47,283 bases of DNA from positions 1-47,283 of the forward strand of contig CAOKPI010000009.1 in NCBI GenBank assembly GCA_948470605.1, read 5' to 3'. The stretch is from an uncultured Clostridium sp. Its GTDB lineage: Bacteria; Bacillota; Clostridia; TANB77; CAG-508. A program made the position numbers and the translations under genes. The notes under the pieces were generated by a model. The model saw nothing but the letters and a program-made list of their open reading frames with translations. It had not been told where the DNA came from and ran no database searches. This document shows positions 29,775-39,600 of this stretch, in pieces (within the stretch, counting starts at the first letter, position 1; each line of letters starts with the position of its first letter).

Positions 29775-31013
29775 ATGGAGCTAAAGACAAATTATCAGTA
29801 TACGTATTTTATTCATCCTTTTGTCATTAAGGACGGAAAATATCAAAAATACATACTAAAAATGTTAAAAGATAAAAATTGCAGTTTGAAGGTTTTTCAG
29901 AAGGAAAAAGATTTAAAGTTATATAAATATTTTTTACCTAAAATTAGAGAATTTTTATTTTCTAGTTTTAGTTATGGAAATGCTAAAATGAGAAAATTAG
30001 AAGAGTTGCCAATAGAAACAAGAGCCGCTTTATTAGCCAAAAATCCGTGTAATATATTTGAATATACGATAAAAAAGGATATACAGGGAAAATTAGAACA
30101 AAGAAGTGGGATTTTTTTCAGTATTCAAAAAATAGAAATTATATGTTTTTCAACAGGAATATGCTTTTTGTCATTTAAAACTAACATAGAAGAAGATACA
30201 GATTTTAATAATGTGCTAAATTTTAATTACAAATTTAGAGATAGCAATAACCAATTAGCAAATTTGGAGAATTATGATAATATACGAATACAAACAGATA
30301 GTTTTGCAAATGCTAAGACGCTTCAAGATTTTATCTACGGAATTACAGGTTCTAATGTACAAGCTACTAGACTTAATATAGATACAGAAAGATTTTTGAC
30401 GTATTCGTATGTATGTATTCATCAAGATGCTTGGAATAGCACCAAACATTTTGATGGGATACAATATCAATTTATCAAATATGCCAATATTTTGCCAGCA
30501 GATAACAGCAGAGATTATGAATATGAAAATGTTCAAACTTTTTCTAAGTGGAAATATGCTAAACTAGGACTAACCAAATTGGGTATGACATTATTCTCTT
30601 CTAGTAATGATATTAATAATTACACAATTTTGCCACAAGAATATGAAAATCAATATTTTTATACTTATATCTTTAATTTGTATCAAAAGATATATTTGAA
30701 AAAGATAGAGCTTGCATTTAAAGATATTACCAAAGTAAAAAAAGCAAGAAGGAAATTCATAGATTTTACAAAAAACTTATGGATACAGGAAATTACAGAA
30801 GATGAAACAGGAACCTTATTAAGTGATAAATTGCAAGAAATATTTGAATTGGATAAATTGTATAACGAAATTAAAAATAAATATGATATATTATACAAAG
30901 AATGGAACATCGAGAGACAAAGAAAAGTTACTATCGTAATTGCAGTGGTATTAGTTATTTCGTTGTTATTCAATATATTAAACTTTATCACCTTTATGCA
31001 AAAAGGAGGTTAG
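29775..31013 (+). CDS. Unknown tail-anchored protein
   Basis: 412 residues with no recognised domain: a soluble Lys/Tyr/Asn-rich body of alpha/beta type and one C-terminal membrane helix (VTIVIAVVLVISLLFNILN, about 384-404) with a short basic tail. This puts the body in the cytoplasm. It follows the WG-repeat gene closely, so the two may work together. I do not recognise the family. Confidence 0.7.
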   Translation: MELKTNYQYTYFIHPFVIKDGKYQKYILKMLKDKNCSLKVFQKEKDLKLYKYFLPKIREFLFSSFSYGNAKMRKLEELPIETRAALLAKNPCNIFEYTIKKDIQGKLEQRSGIFFSIQKIEIICFSTGICFLSFKTNIEEDTDFNNVLNFNYKFRDSNNQLANLENYDNIRIQTDSFANAKTLQDFIYGITGSNVQATRLNIDTERFLTYSYVCIHQDAWNSTKHFDGIQYQFIKYANILPADNSRDYEYENVQTFSKWKYAKLGLTKLGMTLFSSSNDINNYTILPQEYENQYFYTYIFNLYQKIYLKKIELAFKDITKVKKARRKFIDFTKNLWIQEITEDETGTLLSDKLQEIFELDKLYNEIKNKYDILYKEWNIERQRKVTIVIAVVLVISLLFNILNFITFMQKGG

Positions 31014-31060
31014 AATTACCATCAACTCAAGGTATAATCTATTTAGAGGAGAGGAAGCTA

Positions 31061-31441
31061 TTGAAAATTTGTTGTGGGGCAGATATTATTGAAATAAAAA
31101 GAATTCAGGAAAGTATAGAAGATGATAAAACAGGAAAAGCATTTGTAGAGAGAATCTATACGAGAAAAGAAATTGAATATTGTGAAAATAAAAAAGCCCA
31201 AAAGTATCAGCATTATGCTGCTAGGTTTGCTGCCAAAGAAGCAACTTTTAAGGCTATTTCGGAGCAATTAGAAGACAAATATTCCATTAGTTGGAAAGAT
31301 ATTGAAATTATCAATAATGAGCAAGGAAAGCCAAAACTTAATATTGGTGGAATTGAATGGAAGGAAATAGAAGATATTGATTTGAGTATATCTCATTGTA
31401 AGGAGTATGCAGTAGCGACAGTAACATTATTAAAAAAGTAA
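31061..31441 (+). CDS. acpS: Holo-[acyl-carrier-protein] synthase
   Basis: A 126-residue enzyme that moves 4'-phosphopantetheine from CoA to acyl carrier protein. The N-terminal GADIIEIKRIQE (Asp8 binds Mg) and AARFAAKEATFKAI are the family motifs; SISHCKEYAVATV is near the C-terminus. TTG 31061 is chosen because AGAGGAGAGG lies upstream and the normal start of the family is there. It precedes tatD by 19 bp. Confidence 0.9.
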   Translation: MKICCGADIIEIKRIQESIEDDKTGKAFVERIYTRKEIEYCENKKAQKYQHYAARFAAKEATFKAISEQLEDKYSISWKDIEIINNEQGKPKLNIGGIEWKEIEDIDLSISHCKEYAVATVTLLKK

Positions 31442-31460
31442 AATAAATTAGGAGGTTTAG

Positions 31461-32240
31461 ATGGAGCTATTTGATAGTCATGCACATTTGGAGGACAAAA
31501 AGTTTGAACAGGATAGAACAGAGTTAATACAACAAATAAAAGAAGCAGGAATTACTCGATTGATTTCTGCTGGTTATAGTTTGCAGAGTTCCAAAAAAGC
31601 GAAAGAGTTAACAGAAAAATATGATTTTATTTATACCACATCTGGTATTTCTCCTAACGATATTCCACAGACAGAAGAAGAATTGTGGATTGTGTTACAA
31701 GAAATCAAAAAAATAGCAGAACAAAATCAAAAAGTAGTGGCAATTGGTGAAATTGGTTTGGATTATCATTGGAATCAAGATAATAAAGAAAGGCAACAAC
31801 TAGCTTTTATCCAACAAATAGAATTAGCCAATGAACTGAAATTGCCAATTGTGATTCATACCAGAGAAGCGGTAATGGATACGATTGCGATATTAAAGAA
31901 AAACGAAGTTGCTCAAAAAGGGGTATTTCATTGTTGTCCTCTCAACCCAGAGCTTGTAAAAGAAGCCTTGAAATTAGGGTTTTATATTTCTTTTGCAGGT
32001 CCTGTTACTTTTAAGAATTCAAAAAACGCACATGAAATCATTGCTATGGTACCGAATGAAAAGATGTTAATAGAAACAGATAGCCCCTACTTATCGCCAG
32101 AGCCTTTGCGTGGTAAGAGAAATGATTGTAGAAATGTTAAGTACGTGGCTCAGAAGATAGCTGAGGTTAAACAGGTGCCAGTAGAGGAAATTGCTAACAT
32201 TACGTATCAAAATGCCAATAAAATTTTTGGCTTGAAATGA
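31461..32240 (+). CDS. tatD: TatD-family metal-dependent hydrolase (DNase)
   Basis: 259 residues, TIM barrel. FDSHAHLE (metal ligands His7, His9), GEIGLDYHW, IVIHTREA, FHCC and IETDSPYLSPEPLRGKRN are the TatD signatures. It is thought to act as a 3'-5' DNase or repair nuclease. AGGAGG before ATG 31461. Confidence 0.92.
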   Translation: MELFDSHAHLEDKKFEQDRTELIQQIKEAGITRLISAGYSLQSSKKAKELTEKYDFIYTTSGISPNDIPQTEEELWIVLQEIKKIAEQNQKVVAIGEIGLDYHWNQDNKERQQLAFIQQIELANELKLPIVIHTREAVMDTIAILKKNEVAQKGVFHCCPLNPELVKEALKLGFYISFAGPVTFKNSKNAHEIIAMVPNEKMLIETDSPYLSPEPLRGKRNDCRNVKYVAQKIAEVKQVPVEEIANITYQNANKIFGLK

Positions 32241-32570
32241 AAATGAGACAAAGGGGACAGACCTCATTTGTCTCATTAAAAATGTCAAATTTTGCGGTGA
32301 AAAGTCTAGAAAAAGTATTGAGAAAAAACAGATTATGTGATTTAATAATCTTATGCAATTATTTTTAAGATTGCAAAAAACAACTCTGTAATTCAAATGA
32401 AATTCATTCAGATTTTAATTTTTATTTACAATTTCAAAATTTTATCATCTTATTAATAAATCCAGAGAAGAGAAAAATACAAAGTATACAATAAAACAAG
32501 AAAGGAGGATAGCTTTTACAAAAGAATAAAAAAGATAATTGCATAAAAGTAAAAATATACTAATTAGGTA
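32241..32570. other. AT-rich gap with one palindrome
   Basis: A palindromic element (32242-32277, listed separately) is followed by about 290 bp of AT-rich DNA with no credible gene. The segment near 32289 (TTTTGCGGTGAAAAGTC) resembles one at 43481 (AATTTGCGATGAAAAGTC). Confidence 0.5.
32242..32277. repeat. GGGAC palindromic element, copy 3 (short)
   Basis: AATGAGACAAA at 32242-32252 and TTTGTCTCATT at 32267-32277 form a perfect 11-bp stem around GGGGACAGACCTCA. The arm is close to that at 33481. Confidence 0.75.
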
Positions 32571-32599
32571 TTGCAAAGTAAAATTTAATCTAGTATAAT
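32571..32599 (+). promoter_or_regulatory. Promoter of the Rpn-like gene
   Basis: TTGCAA at 32571-32576 and TATAAT at 32594-32599, 17-bp spacer, with AGGAGG right after it. The GGTATTGCAA core matches the topA promoter. Confidence 0.8.
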
Positions 32600-32611
32600 A
32601 AAGGAGGAAAT

Positions 32612-33478
32612 ATGGTAAAAACAACAAAGAAAAAGCTACCCTTGACATCAGATATTGTATTTAAAAGAGTGTTTTCTAGAGAAGGGAATGAAGATATTTT
32701 AAAATCTTTATTAGAAGCTATTTTAGAAATACCAATTCAAGATGTTATTGTTAAAAATCCAGAATTACCAAGAAATTTATATGATAGTAAGGCTGGTATT
32801 TTAGACGTTAAAGTAGAAATCGATAAAGATTGTTTATGTGATATTGAAATGCAAGTAAAAGATTTAGGAGACATAGACAAAAGAAGTGCTTATTATATGT
32901 CAAGAATGCTATCAGATGGACTTAAGAAAAGTCAAGATTACATACAAGTAAAAAACACGATAGTGATAAATTTATTAAATTTTGAATTTTATAAAAGGAA
33001 TAGTTATCGAAGTGTGGCACATATGAAATTTGAAAGAACGAAAGAAAATGAATTTATAGATATGGGTTATCAAAGAGAAGATGAGTTGGCAACTCAAGAT
33101 TTAGAAATGCATTTTATAGAAATTCCAAAGTTTGTGAAGAAAAATCCAGAAGCCAATACTAGGTTAGAACAATGGTTATGGCTAATTGCGGGGAGAGAGG
33201 AGAAATTAGAAATGGCAAAGAAAGAGAATAAAGAAATAAAAAAAGCCATGGATATGATTGATGAGATGAGTATGGATGAAAAAGAATGGGAGCTTTATAT
33301 GTCTAGGAAGATTGCCATAATGGATTATAATTCTGGAATGCGTCATGCAGAAGAGAAAGGAATAAAGGAAGGCAAATTGCAAACGGCAAAGGAACTTTTA
33401 AAATTAGGAATGAGTATAGAAGAGATTGTAAAGGTAACAAAATTAGAAAAACAAGAGATAGAAAAATTAAAGGAATAA
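32612..33478 (+). CDS. Rpn-like PD-(D/E)XK nuclease (transposase-like family)
   Basis: 288 residues. PLTSDIVFKRVFSREGNEDIL at the N-terminus, ILDVKVEIDKDCLCDIEMQ (catalytic D...E-x-Q) at about residues 68-86, and the long Lys/Glu-rich helical tail ending in IVKVTKLEKQEIEKLKE are typical of the PD-(D/E)XK family that includes E. coli RpnA. These promote RecA-independent recombination or act as mobile-element enzymes. The gene is flanked on both sides by GGGAC palindromes, which could be coincidence. Confidence 0.88.
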   Translation: MVKTTKKKLPLTSDIVFKRVFSREGNEDILKSLLEAILEIPIQDVIVKNPELPRNLYDSKAGILDVKVEIDKDCLCDIEMQVKDLGDIDKRSAYYMSRMLSDGLKKSQDYIQVKNTIVINLLNFEFYKRNSYRSVAHMKFERTKENEFIDMGYQREDELATQDLEMHFIEIPKFVKKNPEANTRLEQWLWLIAGREEKLEMAKKENKEIKKAMDMIDEMSMDEKEWELYMSRKIAIMDYNSGMRHAEEKGIKEGKLQTAKELLKLGMSIEEIVKVTKLEKQEIEKLKE

Positions 33479-33480
33479 AA

Positions 33481-33540
33481 AATGAGATAAAGGGGGGACG
33501 TCCCCATGTCCCGAAGGAAACGTCCCCCCTTTATCTCATT
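33481..33540. repeat. GGGAC palindromic element, copy 4 (perfect 21-bp stem)
   Basis: AATGAGATAAAGGGGGGACGT at 33481-33501 is perfectly complementary to 33520-33540. The loop is CCCCATGTCCCGAAGGAA. It lies between convergent genes, and the htpX stop codon lies in its right arm, so it probably also ends transcription both ways. Confidence 0.85.
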
Positions 33541-34441
33541 TTAAGTTTCTTAAAGCTTCAATTCTGTCTTCTATGCTAGGATGAGTAGACCACAAGCTAG
33601 AAGACTTTTTCTTTCCTTCCTTTGTGTTCATTTTAAAAGGATTAACAATATACATATTAGCTGTTGCACTGTTAGCAGTAGCTAATTGATTATCATCTGC
33701 TTCTAACTTTTGAAGAGCAGAAATCAATCCCTCAGGATTACGAGTAAATTCTATGGCAGTAGCATCTGCTAAAAATTCTCTTTTTCGAGAAAGAGCAAGT
33801 TGCATCAAAGAGCCAAAGATGGGAGATAAGATAAGAAAAACAAGTCCAATTATCATTAAAATACCATTTCCCTTATTATCACTATCTCTATCATTCTTAA
33901 ATCCACCCCAGAATAAAGCACGTGAAAATATATCAGACAGCATAACAATAAATCCTACCATAACAGAAACAATACAACTAAGACGAATATCGTAATTTTT
34001 GATATGACTTAATTCATGAGCAATTACACCCTCTAACTCGTAATAATCTAATTTTCCCAACAAACCAGTAGTTACACAGATAACAGCATTTTCTGGGTTC
34101 CTTCCAGTAGCAAAAGCGTTTGGTTGAGGGTCGTCTACAACATATAATCGAGGTTTTGTCGATAAGCCAGCTGTTACCATCAAGGCATCTAGAATGTTTA
34201 CTATTTTTAAATCTTCTTGTTTTGTAGCAGGTCTAGCTCTGTTTAAGGATAACACAATTTTATCACTAAAATAATAGGAACCCCAAGCAGAAGCAATGGA
34301 AAAAATTAGGGCAAATACAATAGATAAAGTACCTAATCTTAAAGCGTGACAAACATAATACACAATTACCGTAACAACGAGAATAAAAATAGTAACAATA
34401 ACACTAGATTCTATTTTATTTTTCTTTATATTTTCAAACAT
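33536..34441 (-). CDS. htpX: Membrane zinc protease HtpX
   Basis: 301 residues. Two N-terminal membrane helices (about 12-32 and 38-56), the zinc motif HELSH (142-146), and two further helices around residue 160-215 match M48B HtpX, which digests misfolded membrane proteins. ATG 34441 follows AAAGGAT; an upstream in-frame codon at 34483 lies inside a repeat and is rejected. With lemA upstream in the same direction, a common pairing. Confidence 0.92.
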   Translation of the reverse strand: MFENIKKNKIESSVIVTIFILVVTVIVYYVCHALRLGTLSIVFALIFSIASAWGSYYFSDKIVLSLNRARPATKQEDLKIVNILDALMVTAGLSTKPRLYVVDDPQPNAFATGRNPENAVICVTTGLLGKLDYYELEGVIAHELSHIKNYDIRLSCIVSVMVGFIVMLSDIFSRALFWGGFKNDRDSDNKGNGILMIIGLVFLILSPIFGSLMQLALSRKREFLADATAIEFTRNPEGLISALQKLEADDNQLATANSATANMYIVNPFKMNTKEGKKKSSSLWSTHPSIEDRIEALRNLK

Positions 34442-34458
34442 TTTTAAATCCTTTCTGT

Positions 34459-34563
34459 GAGAATGGGACATGGGGACGTACATTTTGTCCCTATCTAGCT
34501 TATCTTGTTATCGATTAAAATAATAGATAGGGACAAAATGTACGTCCCCATGTCTCATTTCTC
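34459..34563. repeat. GGGAC palindromic element, copy 5
   Basis: Arms of about 39 bp (starting GAGAATGGGACATGGGG on the left, ending ACGTCCCCATGTCTC on the right) are nearly complementary around a 25-bp centre. It sits in the lemA-htpX spacer and could attenuate htpX. Confidence 0.85.
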
Positions 34564-34564
34564 A

Positions 34565-35128
34565 TTATGAATTTGAACCAAAATCAACTTTTACATTTTT
34601 TCTAGCTTCATCACTTTCTGCTTTAAATAAATCACGAGGTTCAAAATTAAACATACCAGCAATTATGTTAGACGGAAATGTGTGTAATTTTGTATTGTAG
34701 ATAGCTGCTGTATCATTATAAAATTGTCTAGAAAAAGAAATTTTATTTTCAGTATTTCTTAATTCTTCTGATAATTCTGAAAAATTTTGGTTTGCTTTTA
34801 GTTCAGGATAATTTTCAGAAACTGCCATAATGGTTTTTAAACTACTTGATAATTGATTATCAATATCTGCTTTTTCAGAAATCGTTTGGGTATTGGCCCA
34901 AGAAGTTCTAAGTTCTGTTATTTTTGTGAAGGTTTCTTTTTCATGAGTCATATAACCTTTAACGGTTTCTATAAAATTTGGTATTAAATCAAATCTTCTT
35001 TGTAGTTGTACATCAATTTGACTCCAAGCATTGTCTACTTTTATTCTTGCTTTTATTAAACCATTGTACATACTAATGATAGCAATGACAACAATAATGA
35101 CGATAGCTAATATAATCCAACCTATCAT
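34565..35128 (-). CDS. lemA: LemA family protein
   Basis: 187 residues: an N-terminal membrane helix (MIGWIILAIVIIVVIAII), then the LemA helical domain (NAWSQIDVQLQRRFDLIPN and FNFEPRDLFKAES). ATG 35128 follows AAAGGAGGAATT, better than the ATG at 35152. Function unknown in detail; it is often paired with HtpX, as here. Confidence 0.92.
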   Translation of the reverse strand: MIGWIILAIVIIVVIAIISMYNGLIKARIKVDNAWSQIDVQLQRRFDLIPNFIETVKGYMTHEKETFTKITELRTSWANTQTISEKADIDNQLSSSLKTIMAVSENYPELKANQNFSELSEELRNTENKISFSRQFYNDTAAIYNTKLHTFPSNIIAGMFNFEPRDLFKAESDEARKNVKVDFGSNS

Positions 35129-35303
35129 TTGAATTCCTCCTTTTTTCTTCATTATATTATATACAAAGATATCTTATCATATTATAGGAATTTATACAAT
35201 AAAATTGTGGAATTTTGGTAATATTTTAAAATTATTTACATATAATATAGTAAAATGCTTGCGTCCGTAAGGACAAATTGTAGGCAGGAAAAATTTTCTA
35301 AAT

Positions 35304-35332
35304 TTGACAAAAAAAGAAAGAAATGTTATAAT
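35304..35332 (+). promoter_or_regulatory. Consensus sigma-A promoter
   Basis: TTGACA at 35304-35309 and TATAAT at 35327-35332, 17-bp spacer: both hexamers are perfect. The leader to ATG 35365 is only about 25-30 nt, too short for a riboswitch. Confidence 0.92.
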
Positions 35333-35364
35333 ACATTTGTTGCCAAAAAGGAGGTAATATTCAT

Positions 35365-36300
35365 ATGAAAAAAGAAGAAAGAGCGTCTATTTCCATCATG
35401 AAAATTATCTGCATTAGCATTATATTAGTTCTAATATCAGGAATTGGTGTAATGGCAGTTAATACAAAATTAAATGATGTAAAAATCATATTACAAAATG
35501 GATATGAAATGACAGCTTTAACATCTAAAACAAAAGTGTCTGAAATATTAGAAGAAAATAATATTATATTAGAAGAAAACCAAAAAACAATACCAGACAT
35601 CCAGGATGAAATAACAGCAGGACAGAGTATAAAAATAATAGACAAGTCTTATCAGGAAGTTCAAATTGCTAAAATATCAGAAGAAGGTGTACAAACCTCA
35701 TTAGACCAATTATTAGAAAATTATGCACCTATTACAGAAAAAATCATAGTAGAGCAAGAAACGATTCCTTATGAGACAGTAACCAAAAATACAACAGAGG
35801 CTTCAGAAGGTACAAACAATAAGGTATTACAACAAGGAGAAGATGGTTTAAAAGAGATAACTTATAAAGCAAAATATCAAAATGAAATACAAATTGAAAA
35901 GATTTTATTATCAGAAGTGATTGTCAAAGAGCCAGTCAACAAAATCGTACAAGTTCAAAAGAAAGAGACATCAAGAGCTTCTACTTTACCAAGAACCACA
36001 GGAAATACAGCAACAACAGGAGGGGCAACTTATAAGATAACAGCTTATTGCCCTTGTGCAAAATGTTGTGGTAAGGCAACAGGAAGAACTGCTTCAGGAA
36101 CTAGAGCAACAGCAGGAAGAACAGTCGCAGCTTCTAGTCAATTCTCATTTGGAACCAAATTGAACATTGGTGGACATACCTATACCGTAGAAGATAGAGG
36201 TGGAGCCATTAGGGGAAATAAGATTGATATTTACGTTAATTCCCATTCAGAGGCTTTAAGATGGGGAGTAAGATACTTACCAGTTAATGTGGTTAATTAA
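35365..36300 (+). CDS. YabE-like cell-wall protein with 3D domain
   Basis: 311 residues: a membrane or signal helix (about 12-32), a DUF348/ubiquitin-like segment (about 35-90), a G5-type domain (about 115-200), a Ser/Thr linker and the 3D domain (about 215-311) with AYCPCAKCCGKATGRT and the Asp pattern VEDRGGAIRGNKIDIYV. Such proteins are lytic-transglycosylase-like or Rpf-like wall enzymes acting on peptidoglycan. AAGGAGG before ATG 35365; transcribed alone. Confidence 0.88.
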   Translation: MKKEERASISIMKIICISIILVLISGIGVMAVNTKLNDVKIILQNGYEMTALTSKTKVSEILEENNIILEENQKTIPDIQDEITAGQSIKIIDKSYQEVQIAKISEEGVQTSLDQLLENYAPITEKIIVEQETIPYETVTKNTTEASEGTNNKVLQQGEDGLKEITYKAKYQNEIQIEKILLSEVIVKEPVNKIVQVQKKETSRASTLPRTTGNTATTGGATYKITAYCPCAKCCGKATGRTASGTRATAGRTVAASSQFSFGTKLNIGGHTYTVEDRGGAIRGNKIDIYVNSHSEALRWGVRYLPVNVVN

Positions 36301-36316
36301 TGAAATAGATATAAGA

Positions 36317-36348
36317 GCACAGTTCTTAATAAGGGGCTGTGTTTTTTA
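36317..36348 (+). terminator. Terminator after the 3D-domain gene
   Basis: GCACAG(TTCTT) pairs with (AAGGG)CTGTGT, with one bulge, followed by a T run. The gap to the next gene (36301-36635) contains this hairpin, a palindrome at 36353 and otherwise AT-rich leader DNA. Confidence 0.75.
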
Positions 36349-36352
36349 TAGA

Positions 36353-36382
36353 ATAGGAAAATTCTCCGAATTTCTTATCCTA
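36353..36382. repeat. TCC-loop palindrome, copy 1
   Basis: ATAGGAAAATTC TCC GAATTTC..TCCTAT, an imperfect hairpin followed by TATAAAGCATTT. A close relative with the same TCC loop and TATAAAGCGTTT flank lies at 46562. Confidence 0.65.
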
Positions 36383-36635
36383 TAAAGCATTTGTTCTTGT
36401 ATAGAACAAATCTAAGTTTTAAATCTAATTATCCGTAAGGTGTTCTTTAATTGTAAACAAAAGAACGCAAAATTGTAATATAAATTTAATATAGAACAGG
36501 TGCAACGGAAAGAATGAGCTTCCCTAGTCATTTCACAGGAGTCAAAAATGTTGAATCAATAGCTATATTGACTAAAAAAGTAAAAAATAGTAAAGTAAAT
36601 ATAAGATATTATAAATGATACAAGGAGGTAGCACA

Positions 36636-39600
36636 GTGGGAAATACTATTGTAAAAAGGGCAGTATTTATATTAATATTTGCATTATTAATTTTGTTTGG
36701 AAGTGAATTGCGTTCTGAAGCATTGACATTTCCAAAACAATGGGATAGCAGTGAAATAGCAGGAAGTGGGAATGTCCAAGCAACATTGTATAGGAATGGA
36801 ACATTAGTTATAAGCGGAAATGGAGCGATGAAAAATTGGAATCCTGGTTCTAACAAAGCTCCATGGTTTGTAATGGATAGAGATGGATACTATGCAGATT
36901 CTATAAAAAGGGTTCATATAGAATCTGGTGTAACAAGCATAGGAAATTATGCTTTTTGTGATAGTGAGATTCGTGACGTTAATATTCAAGGTACTAATGT
37001 GAAAATAGGAGAAGGAGCTTTTCAAAATAGTAAAGTAAATACAATATTCCGTGAAACAGAGGAAGACTATTGTAAAGATTTCATAAGTGGTGACTATGTT
37101 GAGAATCGTTGGCATAAAGGTATAAGTGTATCTATAATTGGAGAAGGAGCGTTTCAAGGGTGTGGTACATTACAAAATTTATCAATTGGAGAAGAATGTA
37201 CAAAGATTGAAGGAAAAGCATTTCAAAATTGTGCCAATCTTGAACAATTTCGTTTGGAAGAAACCTCAAAGTTAACAAGTATTGGTAATAATGCTTTTGA
37301 TGGGTGTTCGAATCTTTCGGAGTTTTTATTTGGTCCAAATTTGCAAGAGATAGGAAGTTATGCTTTTAAGAATTGTCAGAATTTTAGAGATATAGTAATA
37401 CAAAATAAAGATCTTAAGATTGGGACAAAAGCTTTTGAGGGATGTAACTGTTCTATATATGGTTATCCAGATTCTACAGCAGAAGGCTATGCCAATGCTA
37501 ATAGTATGTCTTTTGTAACTATCGAAACGGAAGAAGATGATGTATGGAACATTGCGAAGGATGGAAGTGACTCTTTGATAGCAAAATATAGTGAAAGAAA
37601 CGGACGAGGAATATTAGAGATTGAAGTTAAAGAGGGGATTGAAGGGCCAATAGAAATGAAAGATTGGAATTTGAATAACCAGGACATGCCTCGTTGGGTT
37701 CAAGCTCCATATAGTCAATTGATTAGGCAAATAAATTTTTCGGGGAATATTTCCAATATTGGAGATTATGCATTTTTTGATTTGACAAATGTGAAGAAAA
37801 TTGAAATTCCATATGGTGTGGAACATATTGGATTTGGGAATTTTGATAATTGTAATTCTCTTGAGACTCTTCTTCTTCCTCCATCTTTGAGAGTACTTGA
37901 TAATATGGAGATTTATTATAATGGCACAGGACTTACTGTGAAAGGGTTTAGAGGTACTCCTGCCGAAAATGTTAGTGGCTCTAAAAATGTTCGAATTACT
38001 TTTTATGACAAAACTGAAACTTGGGATTTAAGTGTTGATAAAAATGAGAGTGTTACAGGCTGTCTTGATTATGTTTCTGGAACTTTAACTATTAGTGGAA
38101 ATGGAGTTATGGCTGATTTTGGAGATGGTGCAGATAGAGCTCCTTGGATAAATAGGATAAACTGGTATGATTCTATTAATTTATATACCGATTGGATAAA
38201 GAAGCTAGTTATAAAAGATGAAATTAGAAATTTAGGAGATTCCTGTTTTAAGGATTTAAAAAATATTACTTTTGTGATGATACCAGAAAGTGTAACTGAT
38301 ATTGGCTCTAATGTTTTTGCTGGATGTGACAAATTAGTTAGCGTGATTTTTTTGCATATCAGTAAACAAAATGCTATCGCATTTGATCATAATATGTTTG
38401 TGGGAATTGATATAACACAAAAGGTTCAAATTTTATGTATTGAAGCTTCTTCGGTTGATGAGTTTTTCCAGGGAATAGGTATTTCGTATTCGTATATGGA
38501 AGGCTACGACATTTCTGCAAATGATGGGAATTCATCAGTTATGGGCTATGTATTACCAATAGACGAAAATGAATTTATGCTTTATGCTAGAGGAAAGGGG
38601 AATATTAAGTCATATAATGGTGATTTGAGCTGGGTACATCCATTTCAAGATGGAGAGTATCCTCCTTGGTTAACTAAGCCAGTATATTATAATACTATAA
38701 AGAAAATAGTTATTGAGGATGGTGTGACTGGGATTGGAAAGAATTCTTTTCGTTGGTTAACTTGGGTGGAAAGTATAGAAATTGCTGATAGTGTGAAAAT
38801 GATTCAAGATAAGGCTTTTCTAGATTGTAATTCTTTGAAAAATCTTGTCTTACCAAGCCGAGGCTTGACTAACATAGGTAAAGATATTTTTTATGCCAAT
38901 AGTAGTCAGTCTGAACAAGGAAAACAAATTACAATTATAATTAATAATGTGCAGGGAGATGGTAGATGGTACAGCAAAGAAAATGGAGATGAGGTATTCA
39001 TAGATTGGAATAATATTCGGAGAAAAAGATTCTGATGTGAAAGCCATTTTCAATTATAGAGAAGGTAAATTACGAATTACTGGAGAAGGAGGAATGAAAG
39101 GAGGACCTTTACCTTGGAGTGTAAGCCAAGCTAATGTCAAGGTAAATACTGTTGAAATAGATGATAAAATTACAAACATAGGAACTCAGGCATTTGCTGG
39201 ATTGAATGATATGACTAGTGTTACCATTGGAAATGCTGTAAATACAATTGGAGCTTATGCTTTCCAAAATTGTTCGAAATTAAAAAGTTTAGAATTAAGA
39301 AATGTTACTAAAGTTGGTAATTATGCTTTTAGTAATTGTTCTTCTTTGGAGTCTGTTTCTAAAAGTGAATTGGGAGAATGGTCATTGGGAGAAAATGCAT
39401 TTAGTAACTGTACTATACTTAAAACAGTTAATTCTAAAGAACTATTTGAAATTTCTGGAAATACTTTTAAAGACTGTAATGAAGCATTAGTTCTTACTTG
39501 GTACGAATGGCAACAACCTACAATTCCTTATTATAAAATCTCTTATGGATTTAAAGATAAAACTTTAAAATTATTGTATGAAGATGGCTATATAGGGGAA

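Noticed and set aside
13985..36440. TCCGTAAGG hairpins at about 13990, 35266 and 36430 as a riboswitch family
   Set aside because: Only nine bases are shared, and one copy lies upstream of its promoter, outside the transcript.
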